Assembly: GCA_947624325.1 (NCBI GenBank)
Contig: CANQJT010000002.1
Coordinates: forward strand, 62,001 to 126,000
DNA length: 64,000 nucleotides
Source: Candidatus Gastranaerophilales bacterium
Lineage (GTDB): Bacteria; Cyanobacteriota; Vampirovibrionia; Gastranaerophilales; Gastranaerophilaceae
Direction of reading: 5' to 3'
Each line of letters begins with the position of its first letter. Within the stretch, counting starts at the first letter, position 1. A model generated the notes under the pieces. That model was not told the origin of the DNA and did not search any database. It worked only from the letters and a program-made list of their open reading frames with translations. Below, in pieces: positions 27,949-35,487 of the stretch. A program made the position numbers and the translations under genes.

Positions 27949-27964
27949 TCTCTTAACTAAGAGA
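27949..27964 (+). promoter_or_regulatory. Short hairpin just upstream of the sigma factor ribosome-binding site
   Basis: TCTCTT and AAGAGA pair around an AACT loop, ending 13 bases before the ATG, with GTGAGGAC between as ribosome-binding site. It may tune translation of the sigma factor or protect the transcript end. The evidence is only the palindrome. Confidence 0.35.
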
Positions 27965-27977
27965 GTGAGGACTTTTT

Positions 27978-28919
27978 ATGAGTATTCAATATATTGATGA
28001 ATTGTGTCTTGAGGAGGATTTGTTTTTCCCCTCTGAAAACGAAGATAATGAGGAAGAAATTGTTACATTTAATAATGTTGTTTTTAAAGACGATATTTTG
28101 CAGATGTATTTAAAAGATATCGGAAAAACTAAATTATTAAAGCGAACGGAAGAAGAAGAGCTGGGAAAAAATATTATTGAAGGGGATGAGGCTATTGCAC
28201 TTAAAGCTAAGAAAAAGCTTATTCAGGCTAATTTAAGATTAGTGGTAAGTATAGCCAAAAAATATACCGGACAGGGTGTTTTATTTATGGATTTGGTTCA
28301 GGAAGGTTCTTTGGGTTTAATTAAGGCGGCTAACAGGTTTGATTATTCTAAAGGCTTTAAATTTTCCACTTATGCTACATGGTGGATAAGACAGACTATA
28401 GTTAGGGCAATTGCTAATAATTCTAAAGTTATAAGAGTGCCGGTTCATATGATTGATAAAATAAGATTGGTTAAAAAAGCAGTATTTGAGCTTAATTATT
28501 CAACGGGCAAAGAACCTTCCATTGAAGATATTTCGGAAAAAACAAAACTTCCCGTAAAACAGGTTGAAATGGCGCTTAATACCATTAAACTTGAGCCTAT
28601 GAGTCTTGATACTCCTATTGCAGATAACCTTTGCCTTGAGGATTATATAGCTGATGATAACTATGTATCGCCAGATATTAAAACTCAAGCTTCCATGTTG
28701 AAAATTCATATTAATAATGTTCTTAAGCAATTAACTCAAAAAGAACGAAAAATTATTATTAAAAGATTCGGGCTGGATAATTCGAAACCTAAAACACTTG
28801 AAGAGCTCGGTAAGGAAATGGGTTTTTCAAAAGAAAGAATAAGGCAGATTGAATGTATTGCACTAAAAAAATTAAGAAGCTTTGATGCCGTTAATCATTT
28901 AAAAGATTACTTAACTTAA
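27978..28919 (+). CDS. RNA polymerase sigma factor, RpoD/SigA family
   Basis: A 313-residue sigma-70 protein. Region 1.2 starts at [20 protein letters not shown]. Region 2 contains [49 protein letters not shown] and TIVRAIAN. Region 3 follows, and region 4 has [20 protein letters not shown]. The large region 1.1 of classical RpoD is missing and an acidic stretch of about 35 residues takes its place. It could be the principal sigma of a lineage with short RpoD, or a group 2 paralog; the window does not decide. I did not assign rpoD for that reason. Confidence 0.92.
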   Translation: MSIQYIDELCLEEDLFFPSENEDNEEEIVTFNNVVFKDDILQMYLKDIGKTKLLKRTEEEELGKNIIEGDEAIALKAKKKLIQANLRLVVSIAKKYTGQGVLFMDLVQEGSLGLIKAANRFDYSKGFKFSTYATWWIRQTIVRAIANNSKVIRVPVHMIDKIRLVKKAVFELNYSTGKEPSIEDISEKTKLPVKQVEMALNTIKLEPMSLDTPIADNLCLEDYIADDNYVSPDIKTQASMLKIHINNVLKQLTQKERKIIIKRFGLDNSKPKTLEELGKEMGFSKERIRQIECIALKKLRSFDAVNHLKDYLT

Positions 28920-28930
28920 TTTTTTCTGTT

Positions 28931-28983
28931 AAAATCCCTTATAATATGCTAGAATAATCACGGTGGAATATATAAGGGATTTT
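28931..28983 (+). promoter_or_regulatory. Inverted repeat enclosing a promoter and sequestering the next gene's ribosome-binding site
   Basis: AAAATCCCTTATA (28931-28943) and TATAAGGGATTTT (28971-28983) are a perfect 13-base inverted repeat. The right arm contains AAGGGA, the ribosome-binding site of the kinase-like gene at 28987, and is followed by T. The loop holds an extended -10 promoter, TG-C-TAGAAT (28947-28955). Read-through RNA from the sigma gene would form the hairpin and hide the site or stop transcription; RNA started in the loop would carry only the right arm. Confidence 0.6.
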
Positions 28984-28986
28984 TTC

Positions 28987-30141
28987 ATGAACATATTTAG
29001 TATTTTGCTCGGGAAACAATATAATGTACTTGCTTATTTGCCTGAAGCAGTTCTTGTTATTGATGAAACAGGTAAAATTCTTTATGCTAATAAAAGTGCA
29101 TTTAAGCTTTTTGAAACAAAAAAACTCAGAGCAAAAAATATTAACGATTATTTTATTACAAATTCGGATAATATTATCCGTAACAGTGATGAAGAAATTA
29201 AACAAATTTTAAAAATAGTTACGGAAGAACAAAATACTAAAATTACGGATGTTAAAATTGTTGATGTTTCGTCAGGTAAAAAGAAAAGATATATTCTGAC
29301 CATTATAGATAATACTCAGGATCATTCTTTGCTTGATAAATTAATAACCGAAAGACAGGAGCAGAAAATCCTTAATCATACTAAAAATGTTTTATTATCT
29401 AAAATGTCGAATTATTTAAGGTCGCCTCTGCACTCAATAGTGGGTTTTTCACAGGCTATGCTTGAAGGCTTAAGCGGTGAAGTTAATGATAAACAGGTTA
29501 AATACCTTCAAATAATGAATTCTAATTCATCAGAGCTTCTTTTAATATTGGATAAATTAATTGAATTATCTCTTGTTGAATCTGATTTATATAAATTTGA
29601 TTATAAAAACTTTGATGTTTCTGCTTTATTAAATATTGTAGTTAATGAAGCTCTGGTTAAGGTAAAAGGCAGAGACATTGCAATAACGGCTAATACGGCA
29701 GATTTATCCAAACAAAATTGCTATTCCGATAAAGAAGCCGTTAAGATGATTATATCTAACATGATAGAACAGGGGATTTCTGCTATTGAAACAGGTGCAA
29801 TACATATTAATCTTTCAAATCCGATTCCCGAATATCTTTTATCTAAGGGCTTTGAAGTAAATAATGAAGCTGGAGAAAAATCATATCTGTTATGTGAAGT
29901 TGTTTTAAAAGGCGTGGATTCTTCTTTATATAATTCACCTGACATTTTTGACCCTTATATTCAAGTTGAAAAAAATTCTAAAAAATTTCTGCTTCAAAGT
30001 TTATTGCTCGGAAGTTCAAAAAAATATATTAATAAATTAAAAGGGGAAATTTGGGTTAATAATCAAAGTGCAAATCAGGTTTCTGTTGAATTTATTATTC
30101 CGATAGAAAAAACTTTGTCGGAAAACAATCAGGCGGAGTAA
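28987..30141 (+). CDS. PAS-domain protein with degenerate histidine kinase core
   Basis: A 384-residue soluble protein: PAS-like domain at about 13-110 ([20 protein letters not shown]), a linker helix, and a HisKA/HATPase-like region. The phospho-acceptor box, usually SHELRTPL, reads [14 protein letters not shown], so the histidine is Asn142 (codon AAT). In the ATPase part an N-box-like SNMIEQG is seen, but no DxGxG G-box is visible. It is therefore probably not a working kinase and may act as a binding or scaffold protein. I chose ATG 28987, which has AAGGGA seven bases upstream, over GTG 28963. The ABC ATPase gene follows by two bases. Confidence 0.85.
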   Translation: MNIFSILLGKQYNVLAYLPEAVLVIDETGKILYANKSAFKLFETKKLRAKNINDYFITNSDNIIRNSDEEIKQILKIVTEEQNTKITDVKIVDVSSGKKKRYILTIIDNTQDHSLLDKLITERQEQKILNHTKNVLLSKMSNYLRSPLHSIVGFSQAMLEGLSGEVNDKQVKYLQIMNSNSSELLLILDKLIELSLVESDLYKFDYKNFDVSALLNIVVNEALVKVKGRDIAITANTADLSKQNCYSDKEAVKMIISNMIEQGISAIETGAIHINLSNPIPEYLLSKGFEVNNEAGEKSYLLCEVVLKGVDSSLYNSPDIFDPYIQVEKNSKKFLLQSLLLGSSKKYINKLKGEIWVNNQSANQVSVEFIIPIEKTLSENNQAE

Positions 30142-30142
30142 T

Positions 30143-31198
30143 ATGGCTGAAGTTCAATTAAAAAATACAGTTAAGATATACGATAAAAAAGTTATAATAG
30201 ATAATGTGAGTCTGACTGTCAAGGATAAAGAGTTTTTGGTGCTTGTAGGGTCATCAGGATGCGGAAAATCAACTCTTTTAAGAATGATTGCAGGACTTGA
30301 GGATATTACAAAAGGTGAAATTTATATTGACGGAAAGTGTGTTAATAATATCCATCCTAAAGACAGAGATATTGCTTTTGTATTTCAAAATTACGCATTA
30401 TATCCGCATATGAGTGTATATGAAAATATGGCATTCCCTTTAAAAATGCGCAAAATGTCTAAAAAAGATATAGATGAAAAAGTAAAAGAAGCTGCTCAAA
30501 TTCTTAATTTAACGGAACTTCTTGACCGTAAACCCAAGCAGTTATCGGGCGGACAAAGGCAAAGAGTTGCTCTCGGCAGGGCTATTGTCAGAAAACCGAA
30601 AGTCTTTCTTATGGATGAACCGTTATCTAATCTGGATGCAAAATTAAGAGTTCAAATGCGCTCGGAAATTAAAAAACTTCATAAAAAGCTTGAAACAACG
30701 TTTATTTATGTAACACATGACCAAACTGAAGCCCTAACAATGGGAGATAGAATTGCCGTTATTGATGAAGGTGTTATTCAGCAAATCGGCGCACCCGTTG
30801 AGGTTTACAATAACCCTGTTAATAAGTTTGTAGGCGGATTTTTAGGTTCGCCTTCAATGAACTTTATCCCCTCTGAAATAATTGAAGGTAAAATATCAGT
30901 TAACGGTGCATTCTTTGAACTTGATGATGAACAAAAACAAAAAATCGCTCAAAGGAAAAATGTTCTTTTAGGTATAAGACCTGAAATGTTTAATTGTACA
31001 AATTCAAATTTTGAATTTACAGCACCTGTTGAAATTTCGGAAATCCTTGGAAGTTCAGTTCTTGTTTACTTTAGAGCAAACGAAACTTCCTCAAGCGCTT
31101 TATTAAATATTGACTATAAATTTGATGAACAAATTAAACTCGGTTTTAATACCAAACAGATAATGTTTTTTGATACCGATACTTTGTTAAGAATATAG
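30143..31198 (+). CDS. Sugar-type ABC transporter ATP-binding protein (MsmK/UgpC-like)
   Basis: A 351-residue ATPase of the CUT1 sugar importer type. The nucleotide-binding domain has Walker [10 protein letters not shown], the Q-loop in [14 protein letters not shown], signature [19 protein letters not shown], Walker [16 protein letters not shown] and the H-loop in YVTHDQTEA. Residues 240-351 form the regulatory TOBE/MalK-like domain ([22 protein letters not shown]). No permease or binding protein is encoded next to it, so it may serve several importers, as MsmK does in streptococci (inference). It follows the degenerate kinase gene directly. Confidence 0.92.
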   Translation: MAEVQLKNTVKIYDKKVIIDNVSLTVKDKEFLVLVGSSGCGKSTLLRMIAGLEDITKGEIYIDGKCVNNIHPKDRDIAFVFQNYALYPHMSVYENMAFPLKMRKMSKKDIDEKVKEAAQILNLTELLDRKPKQLSGGQRQRVALGRAIVRKPKVFLMDEPLSNLDAKLRVQMRSEIKKLHKKLETTFIYVTHDQTEALTMGDRIAVIDEGVIQQIGAPVEVYNNPVNKFVGGFLGSPSMNFIPSEIIEGKISVNGAFFELDDEQKQKIAQRKNVLLGIRPEMFNCTNSNFEFTAPVEISEILGSSVLVYFRANETSSSALLNIDYKFDEQIKLGFNTKQIMFFDTDTLLRI

Positions 31199-31375
31199 TT
31201 ATTCTTTTATAACAATCAGATTATTAGCTATTTTCATTTTACAAGTAGGAAGAATAACATCTTGAAGTCCGTTTGCAATACTAATTACGCTTCTTGCGTT
31301 TAATGTCACATCTTCTCCTTTGTATGTAAAAGTATAATCCGTGTCTCTATCAGATCTTATCGTAATTTGACTCAT
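31199..31375 (-). CDS. Small hypothetical protein downstream of recR
   Basis: A 58-codon ORF with a strong ribosome-binding site, AAGGAGAAATT before ATG at 31375, and stop TAA at 31199-31201. The product begins MSQITIRSDRDTDYTFTYKG and ends KMKIANNLIVIKE; it looks like a small beta-rich soluble protein without signal or membrane segment. It starts nine bases after recR stops, in the same unit, and its end meets the convergent ABC ATPase gene with no gap. I do not recognise the family. Good ribosome-binding site and tight packing make it likely to be real. Confidence 0.75.
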   Translation of the reverse strand: MSQITIRSDRDTDYTFTYKGEDVTLNARSVISIANGLQDVILPTCKMKIANNLIVIKE

Positions 31376-31384
31376 AATTTCTCC

Positions 31385-31984
31385 TTAATCTATGGTTCTT
31401 CGCCCTTCAATAGCCTTCGCCAGTGTAATTTCATCCGCATATTCAAGGTCAGAACCAATAGGAATACCGAATGCAATTCTTGATATTTTTATTTTAAACG
31501 GTTTTAATAATTTTGCAATGTATAAACCGGTAGCTTCACCTTCCACCGAGGGGCTTAATGCCAGTATTATTTCTTTTATGTTTTCGTCGGCTGCTCTTGT
31601 TATTAATTCTTTTATCCTTATATCTTCAACTCCGATACCGTCTAAAGGTGATAATGTGCCTTGAAGAACGTGGTATAATCCGTTATATTCACGGGTTTTT
31701 TCAATCGCAATTAAGTCTTTTGTTTCTGCAACAACACATATTACCGACTTGTCACGTCTGTTATCCGTGCATATCTCACAAGGGTCTGATGCTGACATAT
31801 TAAAACATGTACTGCAGTAATGAATATTTTCTTTTGCGTTTACAAGAATCTGTGAAAATCTTTGAACTTCACTTAAAGGCATTTTTAATAAATGAAATGC
31901 CATTCTCTGCGCCGATTTTGGACCGACCCCCGGAAACTTTTGAAAAAACTCTATTAACTGCGCTAACGGCTTTGTGTATTCCAT
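31385..31984 (-). CDS. recR: Recombination mediator RecR
   Basis: Works with RecO or RecF in loading RecA at gaps. The 199-residue chain has the N-terminal helix-hairpin-helix (FQKFPGVGPKSAQRMAFHLL), the four-cysteine zinc motif (CSTCFNMSASDPCEIC), the Toprim domain (VICVVAETKDLIAIEKT) and the C-terminal Walker-B-like segment with GIPIGSDLEYADEITL. It follows ybaB with a one-base overlap, the classic pairing of these genes. Confidence 0.97.
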   Translation of the reverse strand: MEYTKPLAQLIEFFQKFPGVGPKSAQRMAFHLLKMPLSEVQRFSQILVNAKENIHYCSTCFNMSASDPCEICTDNRRDKSVICVVAETKDLIAIEKTREYNGLYHVLQGTLSPLDGIGVEDIRIKELITRAADENIKEIILALSPSVEGEATGLYIAKLLKPFKIKISRIAFGIPIGSDLEYADEITLAKAIEGRRTID

Positions 31985-32319
31985 TAGAATAATCCGGGAA
32001 TATTTATGCCTGCAGGGACTACCCCTTTCATTTTATTTTGCATTTTTTCCGCAGCTTCTTTTGTAGCTTGATTCATTGCAGTTGTAATTAAATCTTCAAG
32101 CATTTCAATTGTTTCATCATCTACACTTGCAGGATTTTCCGCATTTATTGCTTGTTTTGTTAATTTAATTGATTTAAATTTACCATGTCCGTCGCATATA
32201 ACCGTAACTGCACCATCGCCTGCCTGTGCTGTTATTTCTACATTAGCTAAGTCTTTTTGAATAGTCTGCAGTTTTGCTTGCATTTGTTGAGCCTGCTTTA
32301 ACATATTTGCAAAATTCAT
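31984..32319 (-). CDS. ybaB: YbaB/EbfC nucleoid-associated protein
   Basis: Small dimeric DNA-binding protein of the YbaB/EbfC family. The 111 residues start MNFANMLKQAQQMQAKLQ, continue with the family core VEITAQAGDGAVTVICDGHG, and end with MKGVVPAGINIPGLF, close to the usual MPGLF/PGLF tail. It sits upstream of recR as in most bacteria. Confidence 0.96.
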   Translation of the reverse strand: MNFANMLKQAQQMQAKLQTIQKDLANVEITAQAGDGAVTVICDGHGKFKSIKLTKQAINAENPASVDDETIEMLEDLITTAMNQATKEAAEKMQNKMKGVVPAGINIPGLF

Positions 32320-32398
32320 TTTGTAAACTCCATATCTTTAACCTACGCAAATTATTATATGACAAGCCTTTTTACTTAGCAAGCATAAAAAATTATTT

Positions 32399-32566
32399 TT
32401 ATCTGTCCATTAGCTCTGATAATCGCATTTCGGTCTTTCTTTTCTGCTTTATTGCTCTTTTTGGTTTTTCTTCCTGAGTGCATTCAAATGCACATAACCC
32501 TACAGGCATTTTTTGTGATGTTTCAAGCATTAATATTTCTTTTACAAAATTTACTATTTCATTCAT
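32399..32566 (-). CDS. Small basic hypothetical protein
   Basis: A 55-codon ORF from ATG 32566 to TAA 32399-32401, with AGAGGGAATAAAA before the start. The product begins MNEIVNFVKEILMLETSQKM, has two cysteines (LCAFEC) and ends with a basic helix (KPKRAIKQKRKTEMRLSELM). It lies upstream of ybaB in the same direction, 79 bases apart, and divergent from the HEAT-like gene. The longer plus-strand frame that covers this stretch has no start signal and is probably chance. No known family is recognised. Confidence 0.5.
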   Translation of the reverse strand: MNEIVNFVKEILMLETSQKMPVGLCAFECTQEEKPKRAIKQKRKTEMRLSELMDR

Positions 32567-32608
32567 TTTTATTCCCTCTCGCTTTTTATTACTTTATACT
32601 TTTTTTTC

Positions 32609-32638
32609 TTCAAAATTAACCTCCGATTATGCTATATT
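32609..32638 (+). promoter_or_regulatory. Extended -10 promoter giving a likely leaderless transcript
   Basis: TTCAAA (32609-32614), 18-base spacer, TG-C then TATATT (32633-32638). Transcription should start at about 32645, at the ATG (32646) of the HEAT-like gene, and no ribosome-binding site is visible before that ATG. Confidence 0.45.
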
Positions 32639-32645
32639 TATTGAT

Positions 32646-33347
32646 ATGAATAATTTATATGAAAATAATATGAAAACACTTTCAAAAGCACTTGAATACT
32701 GCGAAACGGCTTTTTCTCATAAAGAAATTATTGAGGTGCTTTCTTCTGATGATGATATAAAAAAGCAATTATGTATTTTAAATTTGGATGAATTAAATAA
32801 TCAGCTTGAAGCGGATATTTTGGTTAATAATTTAACTAAGCATTCGGGACCTGTCAGAGAAACAGCCTCTTATAAAATTTTGGAGTTTATTTCAAGTCCT
32901 GATTATAATACTTTTTTTCAGTCCGAAGATATTATGAATACCTTTGTTTCTGCCGTTGCGGATATTAATCCCTCCGTTTCCAGAAATGCGGTTCAAATAT
33001 TAAAATATGTCCAAAATACAGATTATATTTATAAATCTTTAATAGAAACCATAAATAATATCCTTGAAAATATTGATAATGAAACAAAAAATCGTTCTTA
33101 TGTTCAAAATAAAAAAAATTTCAGTTTATATTGGAATTTAGAAGCAATTATAAGTATTGCTGATAAAATAACGGCAGGAAATGAGCTCGTTGAAATCCTT
33201 AAAGAAACAGCAAAATCAGCTGATTATACAATAAGGGAAAAAACCGCAAAAACTGCCCGTAAATTCTCTTGTAAAAATCCGGCTTTTCTTTTTGTAACCG
33301 ATTTACTTAAAAATGATGTAAATATTTATGTAAAGAAATATATATAA
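32646..33347 (+). CDS. HEAT-repeat-like helical protein
   Basis: A 233-residue all-helical protein of unknown role. Segments such as LVNNLTKHSGPVRETASYKI, VSAVADINPSVSRNAVQILK and TAKSADYTIREKTAKTARKF resemble HEAT or armadillo repeats, with a polar turn followed by an Arg/Ala-rich helix. There is no signal peptide or membrane segment. I chose ATG 32646, since the upstream part of the longer frame is hydrophobic nonsense on the far strand of a small ORF, and a good promoter sits just before 32646. It precedes an ABC exporter by 37 bases; a functional link is unproven. Confidence 0.75.
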   Translation: MNNLYENNMKTLSKALEYCETAFSHKEIIEVLSSDDDIKKQLCILNLDELNNQLEADILVNNLTKHSGPVRETASYKILEFISSPDYNTFFQSEDIMNTFVSAVADINPSVSRNAVQILKYVQNTDYIYKSLIETINNILENIDNETKNRSYVQNKKNFSLYWNLEAIISIADKITAGNELVEILKETAKSADYTIREKTAKTARKFSCKNPAFLFVTDLLKNDVNIYVKKYI

Positions 33348-33355
33348 TTATCTTG

Positions 33356-33364
33356 TGATATAAT
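33356..33364 (+). promoter_or_regulatory. Extended -10 promoter of the ABC exporter gene
   Basis: TGATATAAT: TG, one base, then a perfect TATAAT (33359-33364), 20 bases before the ATG. No clear -35 box. GAGGGAAAT follows as ribosome-binding site. Confidence 0.5.
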
Positions 33365-33384
33365 CTTTTTAAGAGGGAAATTAT

Positions 33385-35196
33385 ATGTTTTTCAGTCGAT
33401 TTAACAGGTTTATAAGTTATTTTGGTCAAAATTATAAATTTAAATTATTAAATATACTATTTATGGCTTTTATGAGCAGTTTATTGGAATTTTTAAGTAT
33501 AGTTCTTGTGTTCCCTTTTATAATGATTTTGGTTAACCCGGGAAGAGTTGTAAGCTATTTTAAAGAACTGCATTTGCAAAATATAATTCATATAACTTCC
33601 GTTCCTTATATGATACTGTTTTTTGGTTTGTTAATAGCCGGTGTAATAATAATTAAAAATCTGTACAGTATTTTTATTACTTATAAACAAAATAAAATGA
33701 TAAGCCAGTGGGGGCTTGAAGTTAAGCAAAAAATGATACAATTTGTTCTTTATGCTCCTTATGAGTCAGATTTAATAAGAGGCGACAGTAATATTATTGA
33801 AAGAATAACAAATATCGTTGATACCGTAATGTTTTATTATGTATTTAAAATGATAGGATTTGTTTCTAATACCCTTGTTATAATATTGATTTTTTCAATA
33901 TTAATATTCCTACTGCCGATGTATACAATTGCTGCTATTCTGTTCTTTACTGCGGCAGGATTATTGCAAAGTGAAATATTCAGAAAATGGGCTGAAAACC
34001 TTTCTATTAAACAAATAAAATTAACTCAGGGTCCTTATGATTCTGTTATGAACAGTTTGAAACAACTTAAAGATATTAAAATTAACGGTTGTCAAAAATT
34101 CTTTTTTGATTTCTTCTCAAATATTTCTCAAAAAATTATCCCTTATAAAGAAAAAATTACTTTAATTCCTTTAATTCCGCAGTATATTATTGAAATTATT
34201 TTCATTATAACAATGACTATTTTGTGTCTTGGAATTTTAAATAAATACGGGGAAAACCCATCAAATATTTTAGTTTCTTTTGGTATAGTCGCAATTGCTA
34301 TTTACAGAGTTGTTCCGCAAATATATAAAAATCAAGTTTATTTAAATTACATAAATATTAATACAGTTAAAATGGATCAGCTTTTAAATCTTTATGAAGA
34401 ATATATTAAATTTGAATATCCCAAAAATCCTGACAGCAGTGAAAGAATTGAATTTAATAATCAAATTGTAATAAATAATTTGTCTTATTCTTATGATAAG
34501 AAATCAAATGTACTGGAGGATATAAATCTTAAAATTAATAAAGGTGAATTTATAGGTATAGTAGGGCTTTCAGGTGCAGGGAAAACAACTCTTGTTGATT
34601 GCCTTTTGGGACTGCTTGAATACAAAGGTGAAGTATATGTTGATAATACTCTCTTAACAGAAGATAACATAAGAACATTCAGAAATATAATAGGTTATGT
34701 TCCGCAAAAAATTACTACAATAGAAGGTGATATATATACTAATGTTGCCTGGGGTATTGAAAGAAAAGATATTGATAAGGAAAGAGTTGATGAAGTTTTA
34801 AAAACGGCTCAACTTTTTAACCAGTTAAAACAGACGGAAAACGGACTCGGAATAGAATTAAAACAAGACGGTACCGGATTATCAGGCGGTCAATTGCAAA
34901 GAATAGGAATAGCCAGAGCTCTTTATAAAAATCCTGAAATTATACTGCTGGATGAAGCTACTTCTAATCTTGACGTTAAAATTGAAAATAAACTTACGGA
35001 AGTTATTTCCGATATTAAAGGAAGTAAAACTATTATAGCTATTGCGCACAGACTTTCTACTCTTGTAAATTGCGATAGAATAATATATTTAAATGACGGC
35101 AGACTTGTTGATATAGGAACATTCCAAGAATTAAGTACAAAACATGCTGATTTTAAAGAAATACTTAAATTATCCAGAATTAAACTTGATGATTAA
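33385..35196 (+). CDS. ABC exporter, fused membrane and ATPase domains
   Basis: A 603-residue half-transporter. Residues 1-335 contain about six membrane helices; residues 365-603 are the ATPase with Walker A GLSGAGKTT, signature LSGGQLQRIGIARALYKNP, Walker B IILLDEATSNLD and H-loop IAIAHRLST. The layout is that of MsbA and PglK-type lipid or lipid-linked-saccharide flippases; the membrane part resembles PglK-like proteins more than peptide exporters, but the substrate is not known. No glycan genes are adjacent. The last four bases overlap the convergent rqcP gene. Confidence 0.9.
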   Translation: MFFSRFNRFISYFGQNYKFKLLNILFMAFMSSLLEFLSIVLVFPFIMILVNPGRVVSYFKELHLQNIIHITSVPYMILFFGLLIAGVIIIKNLYSIFITYKQNKMISQWGLEVKQKMIQFVLYAPYESDLIRGDSNIIERITNIVDTVMFYYVFKMIGFVSNTLVIILIFSILIFLLPMYTIAAILFFTAAGLLQSEIFRKWAENLSIKQIKLTQGPYDSVMNSLKQLKDIKINGCQKFFFDFFSNISQKIIPYKEKITLIPLIPQYIIEIIFIITMTILCLGILNKYGENPSNILVSFGIVAIAIYRVVPQIYKNQVYLNYININTVKMDQLLNLYEEYIKFEYPKNPDSSERIEFNNQIVINNLSYSYDKKSNVLEDINLKINKGEFIGIVGLSGAGKTTLVDCLLGLLEYKGEVYVDNTLLTEDNIRTFRNIIGYVPQKITTIEGDIYTNVAWGIERKDIDKERVDEVLKTAQLFNQLKQTENGLGIELKQDGTGLSGGQLQRIGIARALYKNPEIILLDEATSNLDVKIENKLTEVISDIKGSKTIIAIAHRLSTLVNCDRIIYLNDGRLVDIGTFQELSTKHADFKEILKLSRIKLDD

Positions 35197-35438
35197 TTTA
35201 TTTCTTCATAAAGGGTTGATGCTTCTTGAACGGATATATTACTTAAAGGAATTTTTATAACCTTTACCTTAATTTCATTTTGAGCCTGAGCTATTGTTAT
35301 AATATCCCCTTCTTTTAATTGTTTAGCCGGTTTTGCCGGTATTCCGTTAACATAAATTCTTCCTTGATCGGATACTTTGTTAGCTACGGTTCTTCTTTTT
35401 ATTAATCTTGATACTTTTAAAAATTTATCTAATCTCAT
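35193..35438 (-). CDS. rqcP: S4-domain RNA-binding protein (RqcP/Hsp15-like)
   Basis: An 81-residue single S4 domain: MRLDKFLKVSRLIKRRTVAN followed by GRIYVNGIPAKPAKQLKEGD. This short form matches RqcP, the partner of RqcH in tagging nascent chains on split 50S subunits, rather than the longer Hsp15. RqcH is not in the window, so the assignment rests on size and sequence. It stands alone, separated from the pilin gene by a terminator. Confidence 0.85.
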   Translation of the reverse strand: MRLDKFLKVSRLIKRRTVANKVSDQGRIYVNGIPAKPAKQLKEGDIITIAQAQNEIKVKVIKIPLSNISVQEASTLYEEIN

Positions 35439-35454
35439 ATTAAAATTATATAAT

Positions 35455-35484
35455 AAAAATCCCGCTTATTTGAGCGGGATTTTT
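35455..35484 (-). terminator. Intrinsic terminator of the pilin gene
   Basis: AAAAATCCCGCT and AGCGGGATTTTT pair over 12 bases with a six-base loop. On the minus strand the stem ends in a T-run, four bases past the pilin stop. Its symmetric flanks could work on both strands. Confidence 0.85.
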
Positions 35485-35487
35485 AAT

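Noticed and set aside
32478-32645. In-frame upstream extension of the HEAT-like gene from 32478
   Set aside because: It has no ribosome-binding site, encodes hydrophobic residues unlike the rest, and lies opposite a better-supported small minus-strand ORF; a promoter sits directly before 32646.
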